A DNA stretch of 41,188 nt, taken from contig NZ_KE384326.1 of the NCBI RefSeq assembly GCF_000425165.1, positions 1 to 41,188 on the forward strand. The letters are read 5' to 3'. The position numbers were made by a program, and so were the translations under genes. Under the pieces are notes generated by a model. That model saw nothing but the letters and a program-made list of their open reading frames with translations, was not told the DNA's origin and searched no databases. The stretch is from Photobacterium halotolerans DSM 18316. GTDB taxonomy: Bacteria > Pseudomonadota > Gammaproteobacteria > Enterobacterales > Vibrionaceae. Shown here piece by piece: positions 16,167 to 25,084 of the stretch (within the stretch, counting starts at the first letter, position 1; every line of letters begins with the position of its first letter).

Positions 16167-17426
16167 ATGTTACTCGGAGTCATCGCCGACGATTTTACCG
16201 GCGCCACCGACATCGCAGGTTTTCTGGTTGCCAACGGCATGAAGACCGTTCAGCTCAACGGCGTGCCTGCCGACTCGCTGAGTGCAGACGCCGATGCTGT
16301 GGTCGTCAGCCTGAAATCCCGCTCCTGCCCTGTGGATCAAGCGGTTGAAGATTCTGTGGCGGCATTGCGCTGGCTGCAGGCCGCCGGTTGTCAGCAGTTT
16401 TACTTCAAATACTGTTCCACCTTTGACAGCACAGCCGACGGCAATATCGGACCGGTCACCGATGCGTTACTGGCGGAGCTGAATGAATCTTTCACTGTGA
16501 TTTGTCCATCGCTTCCGGTCAATGGCCGAACCGTCTGCCACGGCAACCTGTTTGTCAACGGAGAGCTGCTGAGCGAATCCGGCATGCGTCATCACCCTGT
16601 GACCCCCATGACGGATGCCAACCTGATGCGCCTGATGAATGCCCAGGCGCAGGGCGTGAGCGGGCTGGTGGATTACCAGACGCTTGATAAAGGAACAGAC
16701 GCTGTCGTGACGGCCTTTGACCAGCTGCAAGCTCAGGGCGTGCAGTACGCCGTGCTTGATACGCTCAACGATCAGCATCTGGTGACTATCGGCGAGGCCT
16801 GCAAACACCTCAAATTGGTCACTGGCGGCTCAGGGCTGGCTGTCGGCATCGCCCGAAACTGGGTGACCGCGCAGTCCGAGCAGGCTGCAGCACTGTCAGC
16901 CGGTCATCCGCAAGCCGGAAAAACCGTCGTGCTGTCGGGGTCGTGTTCCGTGATGACCAATAAGCAGGTGGGACAGTATCAGCGTGTTGCGCCGCACTTT
17001 GCGTTGGATGTCAAGGCCTGCCTGACCGATGACAATTACGGCAATGCCGTGTGTGACTGGGTGATGGACAACCTGGACGGTGAGTATGCCCCTATGGTGT
17101 TTGCGACCGCCAATCCTGAGATGCTCAAAGTGATACAGGCTGAATACGGTGCGCAGGCATCCAGCCACGCCGTTGAGCAGTTCTTCAGCCAGCTGGCACA
17201 CCGGTTGCGCGAACAGGGTGTCCGTAACTTTATTGTTGCTGGTGGCGAAACATCCGGGGTTGTGACCCAGAGTCTTGGTGTGAAAGGTTTTCATATCGGC
17301 CCGCAAATCGCACCGGGTGTGCCTTGGGTGACAGCGATCGATCAGGATCTGTCGCTGGCGCTGAAATCGGGCAACTTTGGTGACGAATCATTTTTTACGA
17401 CTGCACAAGGATTTTTCCATGACTGA
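16167..17426 (+). CDS. otnK: 3-oxo-tetronate kinase (DUF1537 family)
   Basis: ATP-dependent kinase making 3-oxo-tetronate-4-phosphate. 419 residues with two domains. The N-terminal DUF1537 part has LGVIADDFTGATDIAGFLVA (residues 3-22, substrate binding). The C-terminal nucleotide-binding part has VVLSGSCSVMTNKQ (about 252-265) and FIVAGGETSGVVTQSL (about 354-369). The family was assigned to four-carbon acid-sugar catabolism together with OtnC/OtnI-type partners, which are all present here in the expected order. Its 3' end overlaps the next gene by 8 bases (ATGACTGA), indicating translational coupling. Confidence 0.95.
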   Translation: MLLGVIADDFTGATDIAGFLVANGMKTVQLNGVPADSLSADADAVVVSLKSRSCPVDQAVEDSVAALRWLQAAGCQQFYFKYCSTFDSTADGNIGPVTDALLAELNESFTVICPSLPVNGRTVCHGNLFVNGELLSESGMRHHPVTPMTDANLMRLMNAQAQGVSGLVDYQTLDKGTDAVVTAFDQLQAQGVQYAVLDTLNDQHLVTIGEACKHLKLVTGGSGLAVGIARNWVTAQSEQAAALSAGHPQAGKTVVLSGSCSVMTNKQVGQYQRVAPHFALDVKACLTDDNYGNAVCDWVMDNLDGEYAPMVFATANPEMLKVIQAEYGAQASSHAVEQFFSQLAHRLREQGVRNFIVAGGETSGVVTQSLGVKGFHIGPQIAPGVPWVTAIDQDLSLALKSGNFGDESFFTTAQGFFHD

Positions 17427-18051
17427 ACAAGCGTTAAGAGAAGACATGGTGACGCTTGCCCGTTCGATGTTTGAGCGGGGCTATGCCACCGGTGGGGCAG
17501 GGAACCTGTCTCTAAAACTCCCTGACGGCAATTTTCTGACTACGCCAACAGGCTCTTCCTTCGGACGTTTGGTGGCTGAGCGTTTGTCGGTGGTGGATAT
17601 CGACGGCAATCATTTGTCGGGTGATCGCCCTTCAAAAGAAATTGCATTCCATCTGGCGATTTACCGCAACAGCCCGGATTGTAACGCCATTGTGCATTTG
17701 CACTCCACTTACCTGACGGCCCTGTCGTGTCTGGAAGGACTGGACCCTGACAATGCAATTAAACCTTTCACACCGTATTACGTGATGCGGGTCGGTCAGC
17801 TGCCGGTGATCCCGTATCTGCGGCCGGGCGACCCGCAAATTGCGACTGAACTGGCCAATCGTGCGGCCGACTACCGGGCATTTCTGCTGGCCAATCACGG
17901 CCCGGTCATTACCGGTACCGATCTGCGTGATGCGGTGGACAACGCCGAAGAGCTGGAAGAAACCGCTAAACTGGCATTGATGCTCGACGGCAAAGCCATT
18001 CGTTACCTGACAGATGCAGAAGTCAGCGACCTGAAAGGGAGAGGAAAATAA
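17419..18051 (+). CDS. otnC: 3-oxo-tetronate-4-phosphate decarboxylase
   Basis: Class II aldolase/adducin-type zinc enzyme that decarboxylates the OtnK product to dihydroxyacetone phosphate and CO2. 210 residues. Visible blocks are GYATGGAGNLSLKLPDG near 21, TTPTGSSFGRL near 40, the zinc histidines in IVHLHSTYLTALS near 92, and LLANHGPVITG near 155. I chose ATG 17419 (AAGGA upstream) over an earlier in-frame ATG inside otnK. Its stop codon shares one base with the start of the next gene (TAATG). Confidence 0.94.
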   Translation: MTEQALREDMVTLARSMFERGYATGGAGNLSLKLPDGNFLTTPTGSSFGRLVAERLSVVDIDGNHLSGDRPSKEIAFHLAIYRNSPDCNAIVHLHSTYLTALSCLEGLDPDNAIKPFTPYYVMRVGQLPVIPYLRPGDPQIATELANRAADYRAFLLANHGPVITGTDLRDAVDNAEELEETAKLALMLDGKAIRYLTDAEVSDLKGRGK

Positions 18052-18827
18052 TGGCCAGATTTGCTGCCAACCTCACCATGCTGTTTACCGAAGTGCCCTT
18101 TATCGAGCGTTTCAGTCAGGCCAGCAAAGCCGGTTTTAAAGCGGTCGAGTTTCTGTTTCCTTATGACTATGAGGCCGGTCTGCTGGCTGAGCAGCTCAGT
18201 TCACATCAGCTTGAGCAGGCGCTCTTTAATATGCCGCCGGGCGACTGGGCGGCCGGCGAGCGCGGTATCGCGGCCCTGCCGGATCGCATCGAAGAATTTG
18301 AGCAAAGTGTTGAAGTCGCTCTTCACTACGCGCAGGCCCTGAGCTGTAAGAAGGTACATGCCATGGCAGGTATCCTCAGCCCTGACTTCACGCTGGAAGC
18401 GCACAGAGAAACCTTTATCCGTAATCTGCGCTATGCCGCTGATCGCTGTGCTGCTCACGGTATCTGCGTGATGATTGAGCCGCTGAACAGCCGTGATGTG
18501 CCGAACTATTTTGTGGCCCATCAGCGTGACGCTGTTGAGCTGATCAAAGCCATCGACCGACCGAATGTGAAACTGCAGTTCGATGTGTATCACGCGCAAA
18601 TCATGGACGGTGATCTGTCTGTTCTGATCAATGAGGTTGCAGATTACATCGGCCATGTGCAGATAGCATCGGTACCAAGCCGTAATGAACCCTACGAGGG
18701 TGAAGTGAATTACCCCTTCCTGTTCGGCGAGCTGGACAAGTCGGGTTATCAGGATTGGATTGGGTGTGAGTACAACCCGCGACAAGGCACAGTAGAAGGC
18801 CTGAGCTGGGTAGCACCTTATCTGTAA
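18051..18827 (+). CDS. otnI: 2-oxo-tetronate isomerase
   Basis: TIM-barrel isomerase of the hydroxypyruvate-isomerase (Hyi/AP-endonuclease 2) family, interconverting 2-oxo- and 3-oxo-tetronate so that the threonate branch feeds OtnK. 258 residues, full length. Metal-site segments are CVMIEPLNSRDVPNYF (Glu near 142), VKLQFDVYHAQIMDGDL (Asp/His near 178), GHVQIASVPSRNEP (His near 203) and DWIGCEYNP (Glu near 238). It is translationally coupled to otnC. A 16-base tandem repeat begins at its stop codon. Confidence 0.93.
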   Translation: MARFAANLTMLFTEVPFIERFSQASKAGFKAVEFLFPYDYEAGLLAEQLSSHQLEQALFNMPPGDWAAGERGIAALPDRIEEFEQSVEVALHYAQALSCKKVHAMAGILSPDFTLEAHRETFIRNLRYAADRCAAHGICVMIEPLNSRDVPNYFVAHQRDAVELIKAIDRPNVKLQFDVYHAQIMDGDLSVLINEVADYIGHVQIASVPSRNEPYEGEVNYPFLFGELDKSGYQDWIGCEYNPRQGTVEGLSWVAPYL

Positions 18828-18872
18828 ACGGAGCTATTTATAAACGGACCTGTTTGTAAACGAAAACAGACA
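18825..18872 (+). repeat. 16-base tandem repeat after otnI
   Basis: TAAACGGA-CT-TTT units at 18825-18840 and 18841-18856, with a third partial copy (TAAACGAAAAC) from 18857. The first TAA is the otnI stop codon. Two mismatches separate the first two units (G/C and A/G positions, plus the final base). It lies in the 101-base gap before denD. Confidence 0.7.
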
Positions 18873-18928
18873 TCAACAATTTCGTCAACAGACTTAAGAC
18901 TAGATAGAAGAGAGTAAGGACATCCCCT

Positions 18929-19894
18929 ATGAAAATAATTATTACAGGCGGGGCAGGCTTTTTAGGAGCTATGCTTACCGACACCCTGCTACAACGTTAT
19001 GACAATATCGAGCGCATCAAGATAGTGGATCGCATCGCGCCGGATATGAGCCAGTTCGACAGCCGTGTCAGCGCGGTGGTGGGCGACATTACTCACCCGG
19101 CTGATATCGATTCGCTGATCGATGCCGACACCACCCATGTTTTTCATCTGGCGGCGATTGTGTCGAGCCATGCTGAAGAAGATTTCGATCTTGGCATGAA
19201 AGTGAATTTGCTGGCCACACAGCTATTGCTGGAAAAATGCCGTCAGGTGAATCCGGCGATCCGCTTCGTGTTCTCCAGTTCACTGGCTGTGTTCGGTGGC
19301 GAACTGCCGGATCTGATCGAACCCATGACGGCGACTCAGCCAAGTTCCTCTTACGGTACGCAAAAAGCCATCGGTGAGCTGCTGGTTAATGACTTCGGCC
19401 GCAAAGGCTTTGTTGATGCCATCACTGTGCGCCTGCCGACCATCTGTATTCGCCCTGGCGCGCCGAACAAAGCGGCATCGTCTTTTGTTAGCGGGATCAT
19501 CCGTGAGCCGCTGAAAGGCGAAACGTCAAACTGTCCGGTTGAGCCAACGCTGCCGCTGTGGATTTCCAGCCCGGAGACAGTGATCGATAACATTATCCAT
19601 GCCAGCCAGTTACCGGCTGAAGCCATCAAGGGTTATCGCACCTTTAACCTGCCCGGTATTCAGGTCACGCCTGCTGAGATGATTGCTGCGATGACAGAGA
19701 CAGTGGGAACAGGGTTTGCTGAGCGTGTGAGCTATGACGCGGATGCCGCGGTTGCCCGTATCGTCGGCAGCTGGCCGAAAGCGTTCAATAATGCGTCAGA
19801 ACTGACGCTGGGTTTTAAAGCGGATAAGGATTTCCAGTCGGTACTTCAGGCGTATTTAGCTAAGTATCCGGTACGCGAAGAGGAGGCGATCTAA
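18929..19894 (+). CDS. denD: D-erythronate dehydrogenase (NAD-dependent epimerase/dehydratase family)
   Basis: Extended short-chain dehydrogenase that oxidises D-erythronate to 3-oxo-tetronate (role assigned in otn-type loci). 321 residues. The NAD motif ITGGAGFLGAML is at 4-15, the AAI region at about 72-76, catalytic Ser in VFSSSLAVFGG near 115, and Tyr-x3-Lys in SSYGTQKAIGELL near 143-155. TAAGGA lies upstream of the ATG. It is downstream of the 101-base gap but on the same strand, and its stop overlaps the permease start (TAATG). A generic nucleotide-sugar epimerase is the alternative, but the locus argues for DenD. Confidence 0.9.
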   Translation: MKIIITGGAGFLGAMLTDTLLQRYDNIERIKIVDRIAPDMSQFDSRVSAVVGDITHPADIDSLIDADTTHVFHLAAIVSSHAEEDFDLGMKVNLLATQLLLEKCRQVNPAIRFVFSSSLAVFGGELPDLIEPMTATQPSSSYGTQKAIGELLVNDFGRKGFVDAITVRLPTICIRPGAPNKAASSFVSGIIREPLKGETSNCPVEPTLPLWISSPETVIDNIIHASQLPAEAIKGYRTFNLPGIQVTPAEMIAAMTETVGTGFAERVSYDADAAVARIVGSWPKAFNNASELTLGFKADKDFQSVLQAYLAKYPVREEEAI

Positions 19895-21390
19895 TGTTAC
19901 CCATTTCTGTTATAGGCTTAATTATTGCGGTTTTTGTCCTGATTTTCCTGGTGCTGAGAACCCGTGTTCACGTCTTGATCGCGATGCTGGCTGCGGCCTG
20001 TATTGCCGGTTTGATCGGCGGGCTGAGTGTCGATGACACTATGGCGGCGATCAGCAATGGGTTCGGTGGCACGTTGGGCGGTATTGGTATCGTGATTGGT
20101 CTGGGTGTCATGATGGGCGCCATTCTGGAAACCTCCGGTGCCGGTGAATCCATTGCCTATCACTTCATCAAGTGGCTGGGTAAGAAGAAAGAAGAGATGG
20201 CACTGGCGATTACCGGTTATATCGTCAGTATCCCTGTGTTCGTCGACAGCGCACTGATCATCCTGTATCCGATTGCCAAGTCACTGTCTAAAACCTCCGG
20301 CCGTTCCATTCTGACACTGACTGTTGCCCTGGCTGGTGGTCTGGTTGTGGCGCACCACTGTATTCCGCCGACACCCGGCCCGCTGGGCGTCGCCAGTATT
20401 TTCGGTGTTGATATTGCCTCTATGCTGGGTCTGGGTCTGGTGATTGCACTGCCGTCTATCTACGGCATTGTGATGTACGCCCGCTGGTTGGAAAAGCATT
20501 TCCCGGAATACGCGACACCTGTTTCTCTGCCGCAGGAATCTGATGATCTGAAGCAAGTGCATGACGAGTACATGGCGTCTAAAGCCACCAAAAATCTGCC
20601 TTCACTGACCAAGTCCATCATGCCGATTGCGGTGCCGATTCTGCTGATCCTGGTGAAATCGCTGGCCAGCCTGCTGGAAAAACAACTGGGCTTTGACGGT
20701 CTGTCGGAAAGCGCGCTGGGCGCGGTGATCAACTTTGTCGGTCACCCTGTGATTGCCTTGTCTATCAGTACGCTGCTGGCGGTGTATACCCTGACACCGT
20801 ACCTGGACAAAGAAACCACCACCCGCAAGCTGGAAGAAGGGATTTCTACCTCAGGTATTATCCTGCTGGTAACCGGTGCCGGTGGTGCGCTGGGCAGCGT
20901 ATTGCGTGAGTCTGGCGCGGGTACTGAAATTGCCAACCAGATTGCGGCACTGTCCATTTCACCTATCATGATCCCCTTCATCATCGCGACACTGGTGCGT
21001 GTGATTCAGGGCAGCGGTACGGTGTCCATGATCACCGCAGCCTCTATCTCTGCACCAGTACTGGCTGAAATGGAAGGCATCAACATGCTGTTTGCTGCGT
21101 CTGCCGCCACTATGGGTAGCTTGTTTGCCGGTTACTTCAACGACAGCCTGTTCCATATCGTGAACCGTCTGATGGGCGTGACCGAAGTGCGTAAACAACT
21201 GGTGATCTGGACGGTGCCGACGACCATTGCCTGGTCAATCGGCGGTTCACTGGTGATGATCCTGAACCTGATTTTCGGCAGCCAGGGCAGCGTGTTCGAT
21301 CCGGTTATGCCACTGCTGTTCCTGGCAGGTTGCATCTACTTCGTAAAGTCGCAAAGTAAACCTGTAGCAGAGGTCGCTGCCAGTAATTAA
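19894..21390 (+). CDS. GntP-family permease for tetronates
   Basis: Inner-membrane proton symporter of the gluconate permease (GntP) family. 498 residues, about 12-14 hydrophobic segments. Family features are GGTLGGIGIVIGLGVMMGAI near 49, the VAHHCIPPTPGPLGVASIFG block near 150 and GSGTVSMITAASI near 372. In E. coli the equivalent position is held by ygbN. Likely substrates here are L-threonate and D-erythronate. It is the last gene of the operon, followed by a strong terminator. Confidence 0.93.
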   Translation: MLPISVIGLIIAVFVLIFLVLRTRVHVLIAMLAAACIAGLIGGLSVDDTMAAISNGFGGTLGGIGIVIGLGVMMGAILETSGAGESIAYHFIKWLGKKKEEMALAITGYIVSIPVFVDSALIILYPIAKSLSKTSGRSILTLTVALAGGLVVAHHCIPPTPGPLGVASIFGVDIASMLGLGLVIALPSIYGIVMYARWLEKHFPEYATPVSLPQESDDLKQVHDEYMASKATKNLPSLTKSIMPIAVPILLILVKSLASLLEKQLGFDGLSESALGAVINFVGHPVIALSISTLLAVYTLTPYLDKETTTRKLEEGISTSGIILLVTGAGGALGSVLRESGAGTEIANQIAALSISPIMIPFIIATLVRVIQGSGTVSMITAASISAPVLAEMEGINMLFAASAATMGSLFAGYFNDSLFHIVNRLMGVTEVRKQLVIWTVPTTIAWSIGGSLVMILNLIFGSQGSVFDPVMPLLFLAGCIYFVKSQSKPVAEVAASN

Positions 21391-21435
21391 TCAAGCAATT
21401 ATATGATGTGTTTTTGACGTATCTCTTTACGTTTC

Positions 21436-21462
21436 AGCCCCCGGTTACGGGGGCTTTTTTTT
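21436..21462 (+). terminator. Rho-independent terminator of the otn operon
   Basis: AGCCCCCG (21436-21443) pairs with CGGGGGCT (21448-21455) around GTTA, followed by an unbroken T-run to about 21462. 46 bases after the permease stop. Confidence 0.95.
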
Positions 21463-21807
21463 GCTCTGTGAAGCAGGCAAATCCGTCAGGTGGCAAGAGA
21501 CCGATCTCGCCCGTTTGTGATCTTCAGTTTTGAATTCAATGATGACGGGTAAAAATCAGACACATATAAAGTGCATTGATAGCTCATGATTGTGATCCAG
21601 CTTTCGCGCATGTTGTAAATGGCTTGTTAAGTGTGGCATTTGGATTCACCATTAATCAGGTAATATAGAGCCTTGAGGGTTGGAAATTGGGAAAGATTCA
21701 TAATGCAAATCTATTGCTGTGAATGCGTCAATTTAATGTATGTAAAAGATACAGGTAGTATTTCCAGGTACTCATCGTGAGTAAACAGGCAGGTAGGCGG
21801 TGATACG
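21463..21807 (+). promoter_or_regulatory. Upstream region of the tct-like module with weak promoter candidate
   Basis: 345 bases without a gene. A plausible sigma-70 promoter is TTTGGA (21639-21644), 16 bases, TAATAT (21661-21666), giving a leader of about 135 bases before the response-regulator gene. No operator or RNA element could be named in the rest. Confidence 0.35.
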
Positions 21808-22476
21808 ATGAGAGTTTTGATTGTAGAAGATGACAGACTGATCAGTGAAGCCCTCGAGCAGCGTTTTAAAGACTTAGGCCATGGTGTGGACACCGCCTAT
21901 GATGGGCAAGTTGCGTATTCGTTAGTTGCACACACAAAGTATGATCTCGTGATTCTGGATCTTAATTTGCCTAACCGTTCGGGAGAGGCGATCACCAAAA
22001 AAATTCGTCAGCACGGCAATACGCCGATCCTCATTTTAACCGCTCGCAATGAAGTGTTCGACCGGATTGAACTGCTCGACTTAGGAGCTGATGACTATTT
22101 AACAAAGCCTTTTGATTTGGGGGAGCTGGAAGCCCGCTGTCGCTCTATAGTGCGCCGTAGTCAAGGCAATGATCATAACGTGATAGAGATTGGTGATATC
22201 TCTTTTGATGCCGCAAGTGCCCGTGTGCTAGTCCAAGGGCAGGAGATTGACTTAAAAAACCGGGAATATCGTCTGCTCGAAGTGTTTGTGAGTCACCCTA
22301 ACCGTGTTTTAAGTAAAGATGAAATCATCGATCATTTGTATGGTTATGATAATCCCCCCAATCAGAACGCCATTGAAACGTATGTCGGCCGGTTACGTAA
22401 ATCGCTCAGTGCAAGTCGTGTCGAAATAAAAACGCTGCGCGGGCTGGGATACGTTCTGTCTGTGAAAAAGCCATGA
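21808..22476 (+). CDS. OmpR/TctD-type response regulator
   Basis: 222 residues. The N-terminal receiver has acidic pair Asp8/Asp9, phospho-acceptor Asp51 in LVILDLNLPNRSGE, Thr in LILTARNE and the conserved Lys in YLTKPFDLGELEARC. The C-terminal winged-helix domain (about 125-220) contains LKNREYRLLEVFVSHPNRVL and AIETYVGRLRKSL. It overlaps the kinase start by 4 bases (ATGA), so the two are made together. The order regulator-kinase-binding protein upstream of tctC/tctA-like genes suggests it activates that transport module. The family match is to TctD of the tricarboxylate system. Confidence 0.93.
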   Translation: MRVLIVEDDRLISEALEQRFKDLGHGVDTAYDGQVAYSLVAHTKYDLVILDLNLPNRSGEAITKKIRQHGNTPILILTARNEVFDRIELLDLGADDYLTKPFDLGELEARCRSIVRRSQGNDHNVIEIGDISFDAASARVLVQGQEIDLKNREYRLLEVFVSHPNRVLSKDEIIDHLYGYDNPPNQNAIETYVGRLRKSLSASRVEIKTLRGLGYVLSVKKP

Positions 22477-23906
22477 TTGCCGTTCCATTTCGGTTTTCGA
22501 CTCGGTCGCTGCGTTTTCAGCTCCTGGTCTGCTCAGCGGGTTTACTCTTGGTTATCGGCCTGCTCGCGTTGATGGTTGTAAAGCGTTTTGCGTTTGAAAC
22601 AGCCCAAAGTACATTTGACCGGCCATTGGCCAATTCTGCATTGCAAATATTAGAGGAAGTGCGACTTGAAGGCGGGGAGCTGGCTGTTGATATGCCTTTT
22701 TCTGCGTTTAGCGGACTCGCCGATGCTCCCCGCGATAAGGTGTTTTATCTGGTTACCACCAAGCAGCAAGCGTATGTCACCGGTTATCAAGGATTACTGG
22801 CTAACGACTCGGTGCGCCATAAGATTCAGACATATACCATGCAGTTGGAAACGTCACCTGAGTATTTTGATCTTAAGTTTCGTGGCGAATACCTACGTGC
22901 TGCACTGGTGGGGCGTGTGATCTATACGCGAAATGGCCCGCAACAAGTGCTGGTGCTGGTGGGACAGACCGCTGAAGCGCGCACCGAGTGGGAACACCAG
23001 CTTTCAGAAGTCGCGTTAAAATTGATCACGGCAGTGATTCTGTGCACCCTCATTGTCATTGTACTTTTGATTTATCAGGTACTTAAACCGGTAAAATTGC
23101 TCAATCAGAAAATGATGAAGCGCTCGAACGTAGATCTGACCCCGATCGATTTGAATGTGCCGGAAGAAGTCAGTCACTTGGTTAAAAGCATCAACATTTT
23201 TATGGGGCAGCTAGACGAAACGCTGTCAAATCTGAAAAATTTCACCAGTGAAGCGGCACATCAATTGAAAACCCCACTGGCGGGAATGCGGGTGCAAGTG
23301 GAGCTCCTGCACAGTCGCGAAACCTCTGCTGAAACGGAACGCGCTTTGGCGCGTGTGCTGGAGGCGTGCGATGTGCTGGAACGCACGATTGAACAATTAC
23401 TCAATCAAGCCACCATTAAACATCGATATCGCAGTATCGAACCGCAATCCATTCATATCAATGCATTAGTTGAAAAAGTGTGTCGTTCTTTGGCCATACA
23501 GGCATTGTCACGAGACATTGAATTAAGCCTGCAGCAAGAGGCTCAGTTTTCGATTGTTGGGGATGCATTTGGCGTCGAACAAATGTTGTTAAATCTTATC
23601 GAGAACGCGATCAAATACTCGCCAAACGGCAAGCCAGTCGAGGTGGAAGTGGTTCGCCGAGGTTCGAAAGCCAGTATCGTGATCCGGGATTTTGGTCCGG
23701 GGATCGCAGATAAAGATAAACCTTTGGTGTTTGAACGTTTCCACCGGCTTGCCGGCGGTGAACAAACGGGGACAGGACTTGGTATGAGTATCGCCGCGGA
23801 CGTCGCTGCGCATTGCCGGGCTCTGCTTGTGCTTAAAGACACCATTCCAAACGGTCTGACAGTTGATATTCAGTTTCCTTACAAAACATGGCAGGAGGCT
23901 GAATGA
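22473..23906 (+). CDS. TctE-type sensor histidine kinase
   Basis: 477 residues, inner membrane. TM1 is at about 17-37, a periplasmic 2CSK_N-like sensor at about 40-180, TM2 at about 183-203 and a HAMP-like linker to about 255. The H-box FTSEAAHQLKTPLAGMRVQVE carries His263; the N-box is EQMLLNLIENAIKYS, the G1 box IRDFGPGI and the G2 box GTGLGMSIA. All catalytic residues are present. The gene overlaps both its neighbours by 4 bases. A binding protein made from the same message may present the ligand to the sensor domain, as in other binding-protein-assisted kinases. Confidence 0.92.
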   Translation: MIAVPFRFSTRSLRFQLLVCSAGLLLVIGLLALMVVKRFAFETAQSTFDRPLANSALQILEEVRLEGGELAVDMPFSAFSGLADAPRDKVFYLVTTKQQAYVTGYQGLLANDSVRHKIQTYTMQLETSPEYFDLKFRGEYLRAALVGRVIYTRNGPQQVLVLVGQTAEARTEWEHQLSEVALKLITAVILCTLIVIVLLIYQVLKPVKLLNQKMMKRSNVDLTPIDLNVPEEVSHLVKSINIFMGQLDETLSNLKNFTSEAAHQLKTPLAGMRVQVELLHSRETSAETERALARVLEACDVLERTIEQLLNQATIKHRYRSIEPQSIHINALVEKVCRSLAIQALSRDIELSLQQEAQFSIVGDAFGVEQMLLNLIENAIKYSPNGKPVEVEVVRRGSKASIVIRDFGPGIADKDKPLVFERFHRLAGGEQTGTGLGMSIAADVAAHCRALLVLKDTIPNGLTVDIQFPYKTWQEAE

Positions 23907-24967
23907 CGGTAGTTAAGGGCATCATTTGGGTGTGTGTGTTTATTGCGAGCGCGCTTGTGAATGCAAAACCAACCAAAAGTGTGCCTGTCACCTTAAGGGT
24001 ATTTGGTGCGGCGTATTTATCGGAAATGAAACCGCTATTGGATGATTTCTCGATGCGAAACCCGAACATTAATGTGCAGTACCGTTGGATGAGCAGCGAG
24101 GAACTAGATAGTCATATCCGTTCCGGGGCCGAACCTCAGCCTGATATTACAATCAGTTCGGTGATGCATTTGCAATTACGTTTGGTCAATGATGGTTATG
24201 CCTCAGAACCGGTTCAATTTCTTGACCAGGGGACATCAGAACACAGCCCGTTTCCTGTCTGGAGTCAATGGAGAAGCGCTTTGTTTGGATTCAGCTTCGA
24301 GCCTGCTGTTGTGGTATTTAATAAAGCGTTTGTACAAGACAAAGAGGTACCCACCAATCGTACTGAGTTACTCGGTTTTATCCGTCAGCACAGCGATGAA
24401 CTGATGGGGCGTATCGGGTTGTTTGATATAAGAAAAGTGGGGATTGGCTATTTATTGTGGTCCTTTGAACGTCAACAAGCGCGTAATTATGGTCAATTCC
24501 TGGAGTTATTTAACTATCACTATGCTCGTACCTTTGACAGTACGCGCAGCATGCTCCGGGCATTGAGCGAGGGGCAAATTGCCATGTCCTACCAGGTCGT
24601 CGGTTCTTATGCCAACAGTTGGCAGAAGTTACACGACGATATTGTGGTGGTGCCGATGGAAGATTACACACCGGTTATTCTGCGCACCGCATTCATCAAC
24701 CGCACAACCCAAAACACGGAGCACGCGAAGCAGTTTATCAGTTACCTGCTCTCCTCACCGGGTCAATGGGTGATGGCAGAACAGACTAACATGCCACCTA
24801 TCCGATTGGATGTGACGGGAGAGAAGTCTGCGCAATACATGAGACAAGAGTTTGCAGACCAGTTAAAGCCGCTGCCTTTGGACGTACGGCTATTGGTGTT
24901 TGCTGACAAGAGTAAAAAAGAGATAGTGATCACTGAGTGGGAAAACGCCCTCAAAAATTACGACTAA
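23903..24967 (+). CDS. Periplasmic substrate-binding protein coupled to the kinase
   Basis: 354 residues. The signal peptide (GIIWVCVFIASALVNA, cleavage near 22) is followed by a two-lobed ABC-type solute-binding fold: VTLRVFGAAYLSEMKPLLDDF at the start, PDITISSVMHLQLRLVNDGY near 75, then RSALFGFSFEPAVVVFNKAF. The middle/C-terminal part has EGQIAMSYQVVGSYANSW and VILRTAFINRTTQNTEHAK. This resembles iron/2-phosphonate-type or PgtC-like binding proteins and not the TctC family. No ABC permease or ATPase gene accompanies it. Its start overlaps the kinase stop, so a sensory rather than a transport role is the better reading. PgtC of the phosphoglycerate system is a known analogue. Confidence 0.82.
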   Translation: MTVVKGIIWVCVFIASALVNAKPTKSVPVTLRVFGAAYLSEMKPLLDDFSMRNPNINVQYRWMSSEELDSHIRSGAEPQPDITISSVMHLQLRLVNDGYASEPVQFLDQGTSEHSPFPVWSQWRSALFGFSFEPAVVVFNKAFVQDKEVPTNRTELLGFIRQHSDELMGRIGLFDIRKVGIGYLLWSFERQQARNYGQFLELFNYHYARTFDSTRSMLRALSEGQIAMSYQVVGSYANSWQKLHDDIVVVPMEDYTPVILRTAFINRTTQNTEHAKQFISYLLSSPGQWVMAEQTNMPPIRLDVTGEKSAQYMRQEFADQLKPLPLDVRLLVFADKSKKEIVITEWENALKNYD

Positions 24968-25033
24968 CACATAACAACTCCTTCCTTTCGCTGCCAGTAA
25001 GTCAGTCATTTGACAGGTTCGTTTTGTAGCGTC

Positions 25034-25072
25034 TTACCACCACTTTCAAGGGTGAAAGTGGGTAAATGGTAA
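25034..25072 (+). promoter_or_regulatory. Stem-loop just before the prpF-type RBS
   Basis: A perfect 9-bp stem (25040-25048 with 25053-25061, loop AGGG) lies inside an outer pairing TTACCA (25034-25039) with TGGTAA (25067-25072). The outer arm overlaps the edge of the RBS AAGGAG (25071-25076), so folding could mask ribosome entry, or the hairpin could partly terminate transcription. Confidence 0.45.
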
Positions 25073-25084
25073 GGAGCTCTCATC

